Assembly (NCBI GenBank): GCA_032718475.1
Contig: JAUCBJ010005443.1
Location: 1 to 20,980, forward strand
DNA: 20,980 nucleotides
Direction of reading: 5' to 3'
Source: Nemertoderma westbladi
Lineage: Eukaryota; Xenacoelomorpha; Nemertodermatida; Nemertodermatidae
The notes under the pieces were generated by a model, which did not search any database, had not been told where the DNA came from, and worked only from the letters and a program-made list of their open reading frames with translations. Shown in pieces: positions 1 through 9,282 of the stretch. Made by a program: the position numbers and the translations under genes. Each line of letters begins with the position of its first letter. Within the stretch, counting starts at the first letter, position 1.

Positions 1-205
1 CAGTGAAGCTGAATGACTGGAGGCCTAGAATGCCAACCAGGTATCTGCAGTAGTGCCATACCAGAACAGTAGTATTACAGTACAGCAGTAGGCTATTAAA
101 CGGTGCTGCAGTACTGCAGTTAGTTAACAGTACATCAGTATGGCTGTATGGTAAATTAGAGTAATTAATTAGTGTTATTGCTTTTGAGTAGGCCTAGTCT
201 ATTGC

Positions 206-475
206 TTGCTATTTCAAGACACTTTGTTCGCCAAGTACGGTAGGCCTACAGTCGTACTCCTACGTGGTGTCAGAGGACGATTTACCGGTACCTTTGCGAG
301 AATTGGTACCCGACCCGCAGCTACTGTGACCGTACCGGCAGACGGTACCAGACAATACCAGGTACAGTTACCAGCGGGGCCGGCCCCGGCAGTGCGGCAG
401 ACCTGGGAAGATAATCGTGTGTTGGTGTTCAGTGTAGCCGCCAAAACATTCGCCAGTATGGTGTTCGTTCAGTAA
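206..475 (+). CDS. Possible terminal exon, product unknown
   Basis: An 89-codon open stretch ends in TAA at 473-475. It begins on a TTG and has no upstream ATG, so if real it is more likely a 3' exon than a complete gene. A weak acceptor-like TTTCAAG lies at about 211-217. The stretch is richer in GC than its surroundings and has a protein-like mix of residues: an Arg/Gly-rich beginning, an Ala/Pro-rich middle and a Val/Phe-rich end (RVLVFSVAAKTF). I recognise no domain. The opposite strand is also open here, as happens by chance in GC-rich DNA. A chance ORF or an eroded repeat is equally possible. Confidence 0.22.
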   Translation: MLFQDTLFAKYGRPTVVLLRGVRGRFTGTFARIGTRPAATVTVPADGTRQYQVQLPAGPAPAVRQTWEDNRVLVFSVAAKTFASMVFVQ

Positions 476-478
476 TAC

Positions 479-1028
479 AATAGGCCTCTATAGCCAACTA
501 GATGGTGACTGCTGCCGGCCACCAACAGCTGAACAGGCCTAGGCCGAGAACCGAGGTCAGAGGTAATCCTTTATCTTAACGAAGACCGGTATGGATAACT
601 TTTACTGGGTGGGTGGTGGTATGTATGACTAGGACAGTTGTATTCATTTTTAAATAGGCATATGAGTTTATTTTAAATATGAGTTTATTATTATGTTAAA
701 AATTGTATTCCACCGGTACCGGTATTATTTTATATTTTATATATTATTTATTTAGAAGGCCATGTTTGACTGTTTGATGTTCTAGTCTCATGCAATTAAT
801 TTTTTGTTTATTTTATTGTCAATTATTGTGCTGTGCTATATATAACAATTTATCATTTATATAATCTTTAAGAAATATAAGACCGGACCCTCTCCCGGAA
901 TTTAATTGAATTGACTGTCACATCACATAGGCTAATTAATAATGAAATTTAGAATGCAGCCTGCTTTTACTAGTGTAAGAGTCTTACAGTGGACAGATAC
1001 GATGAACTGGACGTATGTTATGTCTTAA
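479..1028. other. AT-rich gene-free stretch
   Basis: I see no coding potential here. The stretch is dominated by A/T runs, including a long TATTTATA-type block at about 725-760. The 14-mer TTTAGAAGGCCATG at 751-764 recurs at 2443-2456, on the far side of the transposase relic. Confidence 0.5.
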
Positions 1029-2097
1029 ATATTATTAATATTGTTGATAATTATGCTTTCGGCACTTCGAACCCATCCAGGTTGCTCAGAAATTGATTCC
1101 ACTGGGACTATTGAATTTCTTGACATAATTATTAGAGCATGGACGATAATAAATGTCAAAAGACCCCACGATAATGTGCGATTGCGAGATGACCGCCGTG
1201 AAGTAGTGCGCAATGCCAATGATATTCGGCTCACTGAACTAATTGAATTTGCCGATCGTGTGGATGCAATGCAATGTCGGAATGGTATCAAACGCTACAA
1301 ATCGTTAACAATGGATACAGGCAAGGCTATATCTCACACGATGAGAGGGATTGTAGCATTGGTGAAACACTTACTATCCACCACCCATGAATACGTGCTG
1401 ATGGGTGAGTTTGGCACTGATCCCCTCGAATATGCCTTCAATAAGTTGAGGCAGGGTTGTGGAGGTGCATATTTTATTTCCGTTGTTCAAGCCCTTGAGA
1501 AACTTTGTATTCAACATACGAAGTTAGTTCTCCAATATGATATAGATTTCAGCTCATCTTTGGATCACAGCTGTGCTGGTTGCCAGAGACCATTGACAGA
1601 AAATGAGAATTATGTGTTGGATAACCTTAATGTACTTGAGCAGGGTATCAATGAAGGCACCAAAATGTCACTGGTATATATTAGTGGGTATATTGTTCAT
1701 AAAGAACAAGAACGATTACGAAGGGTTAATGGTGTTGAGGCTGACAACGACAACACAAGAGATGGAAGAGTTAGAAACTTTCGAATATTATAATAATTAT
1801 GGGTCATATATTGATAGTTTATCACGGGGAGGGCTGACAATTCCATCCGATAATGTTGTACAGTGGGTTTTCTATTCTTTCATTTTATTCACTCGTCTAG
1901 ATAATAATAATATATTTTGCCGGAAATCTCTTATCTGTTACTTTAAAGAAATAGGGCAAATTTACCAACTCAAAACTGGGTATCATTATTCCAAAACTCT
2001 AGCTAACATATTTATGAATAATTTATCGAAAATCATAACCCCGAGATCATCAAAGGAACCTGCATTAAAAAAAATTAAATTATCTAATAATAGTTAA
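1029..2097 (+). pseudogene. P-element/THAP9-type transposase, C-terminal part, frameshifted
   Basis: The frame open from 1029 (first ATG 1053) encodes residues like the C-terminal half of metazoan P-element/THAP9-like transposases. It shows IEFLDIIIRAWTIINVK, then a stretch like the family's insertion and late RNase-H region, then the signature GEFGTDPLEYAFNKLRQGCGG at 1404-1465. A CxxC pair (SCAGC) and SLVYISGYIV follow. The frame then hits a stop at 1791-1793. The family C-terminus (YGSYIDSLSRGGL, then FILFTRL) continues in the next frame to a TAA at 2095-2097, so a single-base-type frameshift lies between about 1735 and 1772. The N-terminal THAP zinc finger and most of the catalytic core are missing. 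I find no terminal inverted repeats. The family call rests on motif memory but is strong; this is a dead 5'-truncated copy. Confidence 0.8.
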
Positions 2098-2834
2098 ATT
2101 TACTTTCTATTATATATGTATAAATATATATTAATAATTATATTGGTATGGGAATTGAATCTACCTCATGAATTGTTTTCAATGTTTTATATTGTTTTTA
2201 ATTAAAAAAAGAATTACCGTGAAGAAGTTTCTAGAAATTATGTTATAAATGATAATGAAAATTCTAATTGTGGTATATAACCGAAAAGCGCAACAATATA
2301 ACCTTCATCACCAGGTCCTACATGCATAAAATGCATTATATTATGAACCAACCGCAAAAACCGCACAGTAGCAACTATTAATTACAGCAAACAAGTAGGC
2401 CTCCAGTTTTCTTCTAGCCCTGCATGGTTGCCAGGCCTGTTGTTTAGAAGGCCATGCTGGAAAGTGAAAACGATCAGCCGGTATTCTGATACCGGTATTC
2501 AGGTATTACTAGCTCAGTACGTAGTTACTGCAGTGTAGTTAATCAGTGATTGAACCAACTTACTGACTTATGTTATAAAATGTCCTATCAGTTTCATGAC
2601 CACAATACCATACTAGTCGATATTAGGGATGGTGTCGCTCTCTCAGCCTTGAGCAATTTGAATAAAACGTGTTTCCATGTCAACAGCGACTGAGACCCTA
2701 GCTACCGCTGTTATAAACACCCAATATCTAGAGCATTTACACCAAATTGGTCTCTATCAATGATAGCCATTCCAATTAACCCAGTCCCGAAGCACAGTTA
2801 CCATAGCAACCAGTGGCTAATGTTCGCCCGGGGA
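2098..2834. other. Gene-free stretch after the transposase relic
   Basis: The first 180 bases are very AT-rich and could be the former 3' flank of the P-type element. The rest is mixed sequence with no open frame of note. I see no RNA gene or clear repeat, apart from the second copy of the 14-mer TTTAGAAGGCCATG at 2443-2456. Confidence 0.45.
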
Positions 2835-3110
2835 AATGTCTAAATAAGTGAATTGTTGTGGGGTGAGTGACGCGGTGTATTAAATATACAATGTAAATAA
2901 GATAATATGATAATGCTCTCTATAGCGAAAAATATCAACCGGCCCTATTGCCCGGCCTGGTAGCTCAGTACACTCACCCGGCTGATGATAACCAGAAGTT
3001 TGAAACCTGAGGTACCGGGTTCGAGCCCCAATAGGGCCGGTTGATATTTTTCGCTATGGAGAGCATTATCATATTGTCTTATTTACATTGTATATTCAAT
3101 GTCTAAATAA
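2835..3110 (+). mobile_element. tRNA-like core inside ~70-bp inverted repeats (SINE/MITE-like)
   Basis: Two arms of about 70 bp, 2880-2950 and 3029-3097, are reverse complements with about three mismatches; both contain the GGCCCTATTG/CAATAGGGCC end. Between them lies a tRNA-like segment with an A-box-like TAGCTCAGTAC at 2961-2971 and a B box GGTTCGAGCCC at 3018-3028, about 50 bp apart, as in an internal RNA polymerase III promoter. The anticodon region reads CTGATGATAACC. A canonical acceptor stem and D stem do not form, so this is not a working tRNA gene. The 13-mer AATGTCTAAATAA occurs at 2835-2847 and 3098-3110, directly abutting the right arm, and could be a target duplication. The element may be a SINE whose ends became inverted, or a foldback element that captured a tRNA-like promoter. 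Confidence 0.65.
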
Positions 3111-3127
3111 TCCCCCCCCCGCCCCCG
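3110..3127. repeat. Poly-C tract
   Basis: A run of C interrupted by one G follows the inverted-repeat element directly. It is a simple repeat and prone to length change. Confidence 0.8.
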
Positions 3128-3414
3128 ATATACCGTACAAAGTTTAAAAATACTGTAGGTTAATTAATTAATTAAATAATTAAAGTAGTAAAAGATTTTA
3201 GCCCCAAAGATATACAATAAATTATATAAGAAATATTATTAACAACACAGTGGCAATGCTAAATACTACTGAGTAGATTATACGCCCACCCATAACGGAA
3301 GCCATGGAAAAATACTGTAATACAGTACTCCAGTATAATACTGTATATTGTGCATTGTAGTATCATTATTAGTGGGAAACCCTATTGTATTTGTATACGC
3401 TCACTGGAATACGC
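3128..3414. other. AT-rich spacer
   Basis: AT-rich sequence with TTAATTAATTAATTAAATAA-type runs near 3158-3182 and several TACTGTA/TACAGTA words. I see nothing coding. Confidence 0.4.
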
Positions 3415-4768
3415 CAGCCCACAGTGGGTCAAGAGTGGCCAAAATAGGCAAAAACCGATGTGCTCAAAAACTTATTTCAATGTCACCATTCGATTCGCCA
3501 TATCTGATAACCTCAGAAAATATCTTCATTTCAAAATTATCATGTCTGGGAAGAAAATCTATCTCGACAAACCCAAAATTTCAAATTTATATGAAAAAAA
3601 TGAAATTTTCGTGTCAAATTATAGGAAAATTGATTTCACTGGATTTTGGATTTCACTGTTGGTACTTTCCAAAAATAGCACTTATAAACGAGATGGACAA
3701 TTGACACCAGTTTTAATCGAATCAGCACCCTCGAAAACCTGTAAATACCGAAAATTATCAATTTCTGTCTAACAGTATAGATTTTGACATTTTGTGCCAT
3801 GCAGCCATGTGCCACAAACATGTGTCACATGCTAAACTGGCACATCTGTGTGATAGCGGAATTTTAAACTATTTTCAATCGTATTAGCATCCTTGATAAC
3901 CCATAAGAACTGAAAATTGTCAATTTCTGTCTAGCAGAAGAAATGTTGATATTTTATGCCATGTGCCGCAAACATGTGCCACATGCAAAAGTGGCACAAT
4001 TATGGAACAGCGGGATTTGAAACTATTTGCAATCGTATCAGCACCCTTGAAATCCTGTAAATAATGAAAATTGTAAATTTCTATCTAGCAATACTGTAGA
4101 TATACAGTATGTATTTGTATCTTGTGCCAAGCGCCGCAAAAATGTGCCACATGCTAAAGTGGCACGTCTGAGTGAGAGTAGAATTTGAAACTATTTCCAA
4201 TCAAATCAGCACCCTCTAAAACCTCTAAATATTTAAAATTATCAATTTCTGACTATCTGTAGTAAATTTGACATTTTGTGCCATATGCCGAAAACATGTG
4301 CCACATGCTAAAGTGGCACGTCTGAGTGACAGATAAATTTGAAACTATTTGAAATAGAATCAGCACCCTGGAAAACCTCTAAATACTGAAAATTATCAAT
4401 TTCTGACTATCACTAGTAAGTTTCATATTTTGTGCCATATGCTTCAAACATGTGCCACGTGCCTAAGTTGACTAATCTGTGCCACCACGAAATTTGAAAC
4501 TATTTGCAATCGCATCAGTACTCTGGGAAACTCATGAGAACCAAAAGCTGCGGCATTCAGGCATTGTTTATCATATTTCCCAAATATGCTAATTTTGGCA
4601 CCTGGCAAGAAATGGTACAACACCAAACATTGATAACTCGAAACCCTTCCCAAACGATTCAGAACACTTGAAAACAAGTATTGGAGAAATTTTTTTTTTA
4701 AAACATGAAAACTTTCAGAATTAATGCATTTTGGCCACAAAACATGGTTTCTGACCCACTGTGCAGCC
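3415..4768. mobile_element. Non-autonomous DNA transposon with CACAGTG ends and 5-bp TSD (Transib/RAG-like candidate)
   Basis: The 12-bp sequence CACAGTGGGTCA at 3420-3431 is perfectly inverted as TGACCCACTGTG at 4752-4763, and CAGCC directly flanks both ends (3415-3419, 4764-4768). That gives a 1344-bp element with a 5-bp, GC-rich target duplication. A second inverted 11-mer, GTGGCCAAAAT, lies 8 nt inside the left heptamer (3435-3445) and 18 nt inside the right one (4728-4738). The terminal CACAGTG equals the V(D)J signal heptamer. At the left end GCAAAAACC (3448-3456) matches 8 of 9 bases of the signal nonamer ACAAAAACC after a 21-nt spacer. Transib and RAG-type transposons are known for CAC-starting ends and GC-rich 5-bp duplications. 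The interior codes for nothing and is mostly tandem repeat. Another superfamily with similar ends remains possible. Confidence 0.6.
3705..4540. repeat. ~154-bp tandem repeat, about five copies
   Basis: The anchor ACATGTGCCAC recurs (with variants) at 3818, 3972, 4140, 4294 and 4448, giving spacings of 154, 168, 154 and 154. Each unit also carries AATCAGCACCCT-, AAAATTATCAATTTCTG- and GAAACTATTTGCAAT-type words. The centre is a hairpin, GTGCCAC, loop ATGCTAAA, GTGGCAC, intact in three units. Edge units decay in both directions. The array fills much of the CACAGTG-ended element. Confidence 0.85.
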
Positions 4769-5349
4769 ACCGAGTCAGACAACCAATATAATCAATCAAC
4801 CCAAGTTAACTTTATTATGTTTCTACTTGTTTCTGCCACTGCGAGCTGACTGATTCACCCCGTGTTAAATAAATATTTATTCTGGAATGAATATTTATGA
4901 CTTGGGTTAGATATAATTAACCGTTGATAAATAAAATCATTGGCGTTGTTCCAAGCCCTGGGTGATTTACTGGCCACCCCGAAGGGCGACTAATTAGGAC
5001 TGTTTGTTTAGTGTTTATATTGACAGATAGTGGAATAAAACTAGTAAAAGGAGGCAATAAGTCGGTGACGATATTGAGTTGAAGCGAGTATCCCATAACT
5101 ACCATTGGTAATAAGAATTTTCGTGCGCTTCACAAAAGAGGGTTTCAGTACATAAATGACTTTATACTGTATATCTTAAACATACAGTACTGTATAGTAC
5201 AGTGTTAAAAGGTTCCATCTCATTTTTCGTCCACTGTGGACTGCACCCGATGCGACTCGCCGCCACCCCCCACCCCCCCCCCCCCCCCCACGCGACGCCA
5301 CTGATAGCAACTGTTGTTAGGGGCAGTAATCACCATACAGTAACTAACA
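4769..5349. other. Gene-free stretch with a C17 homopolymer
   Basis: No credible gene is visible. An uninterrupted run of 17 C lies at 5273-5289 within a longer C-rich tract (5265-5290). Words such as TACAGTACTGTATAGTACAG near 5183-5202 make short palindromes. Confidence 0.5.
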
Positions 5350-5512
5350 CTAATTTAGGCCCATGTGAAGAATACCAGACTTTCTGCCGTTATATTTCAC
5401 TTTGCAGTTACCCCCATGTGAAGAATACCATAAGTTTTCACATAAAATTCCAATAAAAAGTCGACCGAAAAGTGAAATCCTGGTATTCTTCGTCACATGG
5501 GCGCTAATTTAA
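5350..5512. repeat. Small foldback with a thrice-used motif
   Basis: The left arm (5350-5379, TAATTTAGGCCCATGTGAAG then AATACCAG) is matched in inverse at 5480-5512, with a 3-bp CGA insertion in the right arm. A second inner pair, ATTTCACTTT/AAAGTGAAAT, extends the pairing. The motif CCCATGTGAAGAATACCA also occurs a third time, direct, at about 5413-5430. It could be a small MITE; no clear target duplication was found. Confidence 0.55.
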
Positions 5513-5788
5513 GCATTATAGGACTACTGTGACTCTACCCCCAGTATATCAAGGGTATTCAAATTGTTTTCAGTCACTGTTATTATGACAACCGTTGCTA
5601 TAAGTCCAATAGGATATCCATATGCCCCCTATCAACCAGCGATCTAAGCATTATATAACTACAGCATGATATGAATATATTCCACTGTACCGTCACTGGT
5701 CTTTTTGACTGACTATTACACAGACCACTCATTAAAAGATATAGATATCGCACCCAAGTACATACAGTAGATATAATACAATACATTA
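5513..5788. other. Spacer without visible genes
   Basis: Mixed AT-rich sequence. I see no open frame with protein-like character, no repeat and no RNA gene. Confidence 0.4.
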
Positions 5789-6262
5789 TGTGGGTGAAGA
5801 CCTTCGGCTAGTAAGGGGAAAGCATTTGCAGCATTTAGTCTGCCAGGATTTGGAAGTCCCATAGAATAAAACGGAACCTAAGGACGATAATTTATGGCAG
5901 CAGTATTACCAGTAGTCTTAAATGGGTGTCCATGCTGGGCTCTAACTGCTGAGGACACCAAATCTCTGGATGGTACATTCACAAGAATGCTGCGCCGGAT
6001 TCATTGTGTCAAGTACGGTTTCCAACCAGACTCTACTGTATACAACATTGGAGGTGTTTCATTTGTCTCCCATTGCTTGTCACTTGAAAGGAACCGCCTC
6101 CGCTTTGAATGTCTTTGCCTTCGCCGTGAGGATACAGCCAGTCCAAATTTTTGTGCTTTGGCAGCCTCATTGAGTGAATAAGTATGGTGGATAACCCACG
6201 ACCTTCTTAAGACGCCTCCAGACTTCTTAAGACTTGAAGATACAGATGATATAATATCACAT
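5789..6262 (+). pseudogene. Old fragment of non-LTR retrotransposon polymerase C-terminus
   Basis: This stretch aligns by eye with the younger LINE copies at 16675-17170 and on the minus strand at 7020-7510. Its longest open part (5894-6181) shows CPCWALTAEDTKSLDGTFTR, the MLRRIHCVKY stretch, YNIGGVSFV and the NRLRFECLCLRRED block. These are the C-terminal region after the reverse transcriptase domain in RTE-like/endonuclease-reverse-transcriptase proteins. Many substitutions, an earlier stop and small indels show that it is much older than the other two copies and dead. It continues recognisably, out of frame, to about 6262 and lacks the LINE 3' end. Confidence 0.8.
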
Positions 6263-6317
6263 ATTATAGTACTTAATAAAAATAAACACAATTAGACACA
6301 ATATAATAATATATTAA

Positions 6318-6658
6318 GCTTGCGGTGCACACCGCTGGGGAAGCTAAGGACCAATATAATGATGCGATGATCCAACGAGAGCTCACTGCTGTTAAAGCCG
6401 CTCGGGGGCGTGCGAGCAGTAGTCTTAAGAACGGGGTACCAGCGGTTGTCCCCCCCCACCCCAAAGGTCAATGACCCGGTGGATCCTGCAATTGCTGACG
6501 ATTCCAGGCCCATTATCTGTAAGTTTGAGTACAGATCTCGGGCAACCGATCTGTTTGTGCGAAGGTTGCTTGGTCTTATACAGTACCAACGTCGTGCACA
6601 CGGCCAGTTCAGTTTGTTTTCACAATATCCAAACTGCGCCAGTCGCTCCCGTATCTGA
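6318..6658 (+). pseudogene. Degenerate coding fragment, perhaps LINE ORF1
   Basis: The first part (about 6334-6460) reads QYNDAMIQRELTAVKAARGR and onward, to a C-rich run (6449-6460). A neighbouring frame then reads PKVNDPVDPAIADDSRPIICKF from about 6459 to a stop at 6656-6658. The change of frame at the poly-C run suggests slippage in a once-continuous reading frame. The RPIICKF word recalls the RRM-like part of some LINE ORF1 proteins (RPIIVKF), but this is a weak, single-motif resemblance. It may belong to the same LINE family as its neighbour or to an unrelated gene relic. Confidence 0.3.
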
Positions 6659-6925
6659 AACACCCTGCCCCAAATATTCTTACAAACACCTCGGTAGCTA
6701 TAGTAACACGATTTATGGGAAATGCTCAATGTTGTAGAGGCGACACCCTCCTAAATATTGTTTAGTAGGGTCTAATGAGTAGGCCTACTAAACCGATGAA
6801 ACATTTTATGAGTATAAATAAATCACGGATCACCAAAATCTATGCATTTTGCTGTCGGACTATCAGTCAAATAGGGAGGAATGTTTTCCGAAATTTCAAT
6901 CAATTTGTAAAAGTTCGTAAACCAA
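6659..6925. other. Spacer without visible genes
   Basis: AT-rich sequence up to the 3' end of the minus-strand LINE copy. It holds one TAGGCCTA palindrome (6780-6787) and nothing else I can support. Confidence 0.4.
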
Positions 6926-7830
6926 CTACTACTACTAGGATCGGCATGCTGCATTGCAGCTGCATTTTTAAGAATGCTGTGCCGGCTTGTCAACAAAATT
7001 GCACCGCCACAACTCCCTATCACCCATGACATTTGCTAGATCATCCGCATCTTTAAGGCCAGTGTCCTTTAAGATGCGTCTCAAGAAAGTCATGGGCTGT
7101 CCACCATGCTTATTCACTCCATGAGGCTGCCAAAGTACAAGATTATGCACTGGCTGGTCCTCACGGCGAAAGCAATGTCCTGCAAAGCGGAGGCGATTTT
7201 GTTCTAGTGTCAAGCTTGGGGGAACCAATGAGACACCTCCAATGTTATATAGTGTCTGGTTGGAGATGTGTGCATTGTACTTGACACAATGAACCCGGCG
7301 TAGCATTCTTGTGAATGTGCCATCCCGAGATTTGGTGTCCTCAGCAGTTAGAGCCCAGCATGGACTCCCGTAGAGGAGTACTGGAACTACTGCTGCTCTA
7401 AATAATCGGACCTTAAGTTTCCGATTAATTCTCGGTGACTTCCAAATCCTGGAAAGCCTATTCAAGGCTGCCCATGCCTTTCCCTTACGTATTCGAAGGT
7501 CCTCACCTGACTTCCGGATCCATGATCCCAGGTAACAGAAGTCGTCCACATGCTCAAGCATACCATCCTTTGAGCTTATGCTCATCCGATCAGAGACTTG
7601 CTGAGGACTTTCAAAGTTAACTGTCAGAATTTTGGTCTTTCTGGAGTTAATAAAAAGACCAACACTAGAAGCAGCATGTTCTAATGAGCTGAGGAGCCGT
7701 TGGGCTCCCTCTAATGATTCTGAGAGTACTCCTAAGTCATCAGCAAAGTCTAGATCAGTTAGGTACTTGGCAGGATTTCCTCGACTTCAGGAGCCAGTAG
7801 GTGGAGTTATCATCACCCCATCGTACCCCA
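6926..7830 (-). pseudogene. 5'-truncated LINE with reverse transcriptase FADD box
   Basis: On the minus strand an open frame runs from just inside a TGA (7787-7789) to a stop at 6968-6970, with no ATG before 7585. It begins with NPAKYLTDLDFADDLGVLSE, which contains the FADD form of the reverse transcriptase catalytic box (YxDD position). The thumb-like stretch and the C-terminal region follow (YGSPCWALTAEDTK, NIGGVSLVPPSL, NRLRFAGHCFRRED). The TGA appears to replace a CGA Arg codon in the conserved stretch before FADD, so the copy is both truncated and mutated. Its 3' end, GCATGCCGATCCTAGTAGTA, matches the copy ending near 17258, and short TAG repeats close it. It is about 98% like that copy by eye, so it is a young insertion. 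Group: RTE-like, by resemblance. Confidence 0.85.
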
Positions 7831-8267
7831 CCGTACTGAATACTATTTAACATTTTAGCTAAAGACGAAAACGTCCCTTAAAGTCCTTTGTATGACCTAA
7901 CGTTCCAACTATTAAAATAAAGGCAGAGTTGTTATATCATTAGTTACTCGACAAACATAATCTCTCTATGCATTCCGATAATTTATGTAGAAAATCTTTG
8001 GCATACTCCATATTCAGTAGGCCTACATACAATGCCTAAACATTGGCTGTTATTGTTATTGGTTGGCGCAGAAACTTGTCTCAATAATTTTCTATAGACT
8101 ATTATTATTCAGCATTAAATTACAGTTCCTAGATAAAATATACAAAAAACCACCTACAGTAGACTACGGCTAAACTAAATTACATTTAGTTCAACACGAA
8201 AACGATCCCTAAAACAACTACAGTATACTGTAGAAGTGCCGGTGCAGTCTGACAGTCTCCATACAGA
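7831..8267. other. Spacer without visible genes
   Basis: AT-rich and without coding potential. It includes one TAGGCCTA (8018-8025) and two loosely similar words, GACGAAAACGTCCCT and CACGAAAACGATCCCT, about 330 bp apart. Confidence 0.4.
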
Positions 8268-8527
8268 ATCTCTACTTACAAAAGTAAAAAAAGCAAACAG
8301 TCGGCCGAAGCCGGAGGCGACCCGAGGGCTCCTCTTTCGATAGCTGCTACCCGAGGGTAGGGTTGGGCGCTACTCCTATCCCAAGATTTGCTCGTACTCA
8401 TTTCATCGACCCCAGTGGATGAAAGGCTGAGTGGACCCTGGCGGGGCTGAACCTACAACCAATAGATTGCAGGCCCGGCGCTCAACCAACTGAGCTACAC
8501 CGCATACCCCGCATCTCTACTTACAAA
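8268..8527 (-). mobile_element. Complete tRNA-derived SINE with 15-bp target duplication
   Basis: ATCTCTACTTACAAA occurs exactly at 8268-8282 and 8513-8527, bounding a 230-bp insert (8283-8512). Read on the minus strand the insert starts GCGGGGTATGCGGTG and then has a perfect A box TAGCTCAGTTGG (8486-8497). A tRNA-like GAGCGCC stem side and an anticodon-like CTGCAAT follow, then a decayed B box GGTTCAGCCCC (8443-8453) that has lost the usual GGTTCGA form. A tRNA-unrelated body of about 140 bp ends in a CTTTTTTTACT tail. The tRNA part resembles a Cys(GCA)-type source, which is tentative. The intact duplication and sharp ends point to LINE-driven retroposition in the fairly recent past. Confidence 0.85.
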
Positions 8528-9282
8528 CGCTGTCATTTCAACTTCTTCACCAATCTCCCAAAAGTAAGTAAACAATGATAATTAATTATTAATTGAGATT
8601 CTTAATGAATATCTGTCTGTATGTATATTAACTGTTAGAATGTAAACAATACACCAGTTCCGTAGCACCAAGCCAAGACCAGACTCGTGAATGTCCTTTA
8701 TATTCGACCACCTTTCTGACGAGCCTAGAAAAATCCTAAATAAAATGTGGTTAATTATAACCACCCCGATAGTTCGGCTGGATCTTTTAACCCACTGCCA
8801 CCCTCTCAACCACCCTCAATTTTATTCTATAAATTTTAATTATTAAATAAAATAAAAATTTAATTATTGAATTAAAATTGAAATAAGGCTAATTTCATCT
8901 CACTCCTCCTCCGTGGGTGAGCCAGAATTTTTATTTTCGATTTCAATCTTTAGATACAAACGTTAAAAGAAAACGCAAAAGGCGTTTTCGGTTATATTTC
9001 ACCAGTTACACCTCGGTTATTCTTCAACCTTACTGATTAGTTGGTACAGTACTAATGGAAAGCGAGCTAAACAGCGATTCAAATATTTTAAAAAGAAAAA
9101 TGTAATTTGGTTAGGAAATAACTGAGACATGTGTGTTCAAAGATTGTAGGCCTTATGTTTTTTATTCCGATGGACGCAATTAAATTCCATTAAAATAAAA
9201 TCCCCCCATATTCTGGCACACTATAATTAATTATGTATAATGTTGACGAATATGACTGTTGACTGCAGTGAGATATGAGGTG
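8528..9282. other. AT-rich gene-free stretch
   Basis: No gene is visible. An imperfect AT-only palindrome, made of AATTTTAATTATTAAATAAA and its mirror, covers about 8817-8884. The rest is unremarkable. Confidence 0.45.

Noticed and set aside
751-2456. 14-bp direct repeat TTTAGAAGGCCATG at 751-764 and 2443-2456 as a target duplication around the P-type relic
   Set aside because: P elements duplicate 8 bp, no inverted ends lie next to either copy, and one 14-bp match between arbitrary points of a 21-kb window is near chance level.
2954-3037. Functional tRNA gene
   Set aside because: A and B boxes are present but the acceptor and D stems do not pair in tRNA register, so only a tRNA-like promoter core is supported.
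3348-3772. Overlapping plus-strand open frames of 118 and 140 codons
   Set aside because: They straddle the left end of the CACAGTG element and its degenerate repeat, and composition is AT-driven with no domain.
6292-6729. 145-codon minus-strand open frame
   Set aside because: It mirrors the plus-strand degenerate coding fragment, whose RPIICKF word and poly-C frame change fit better.
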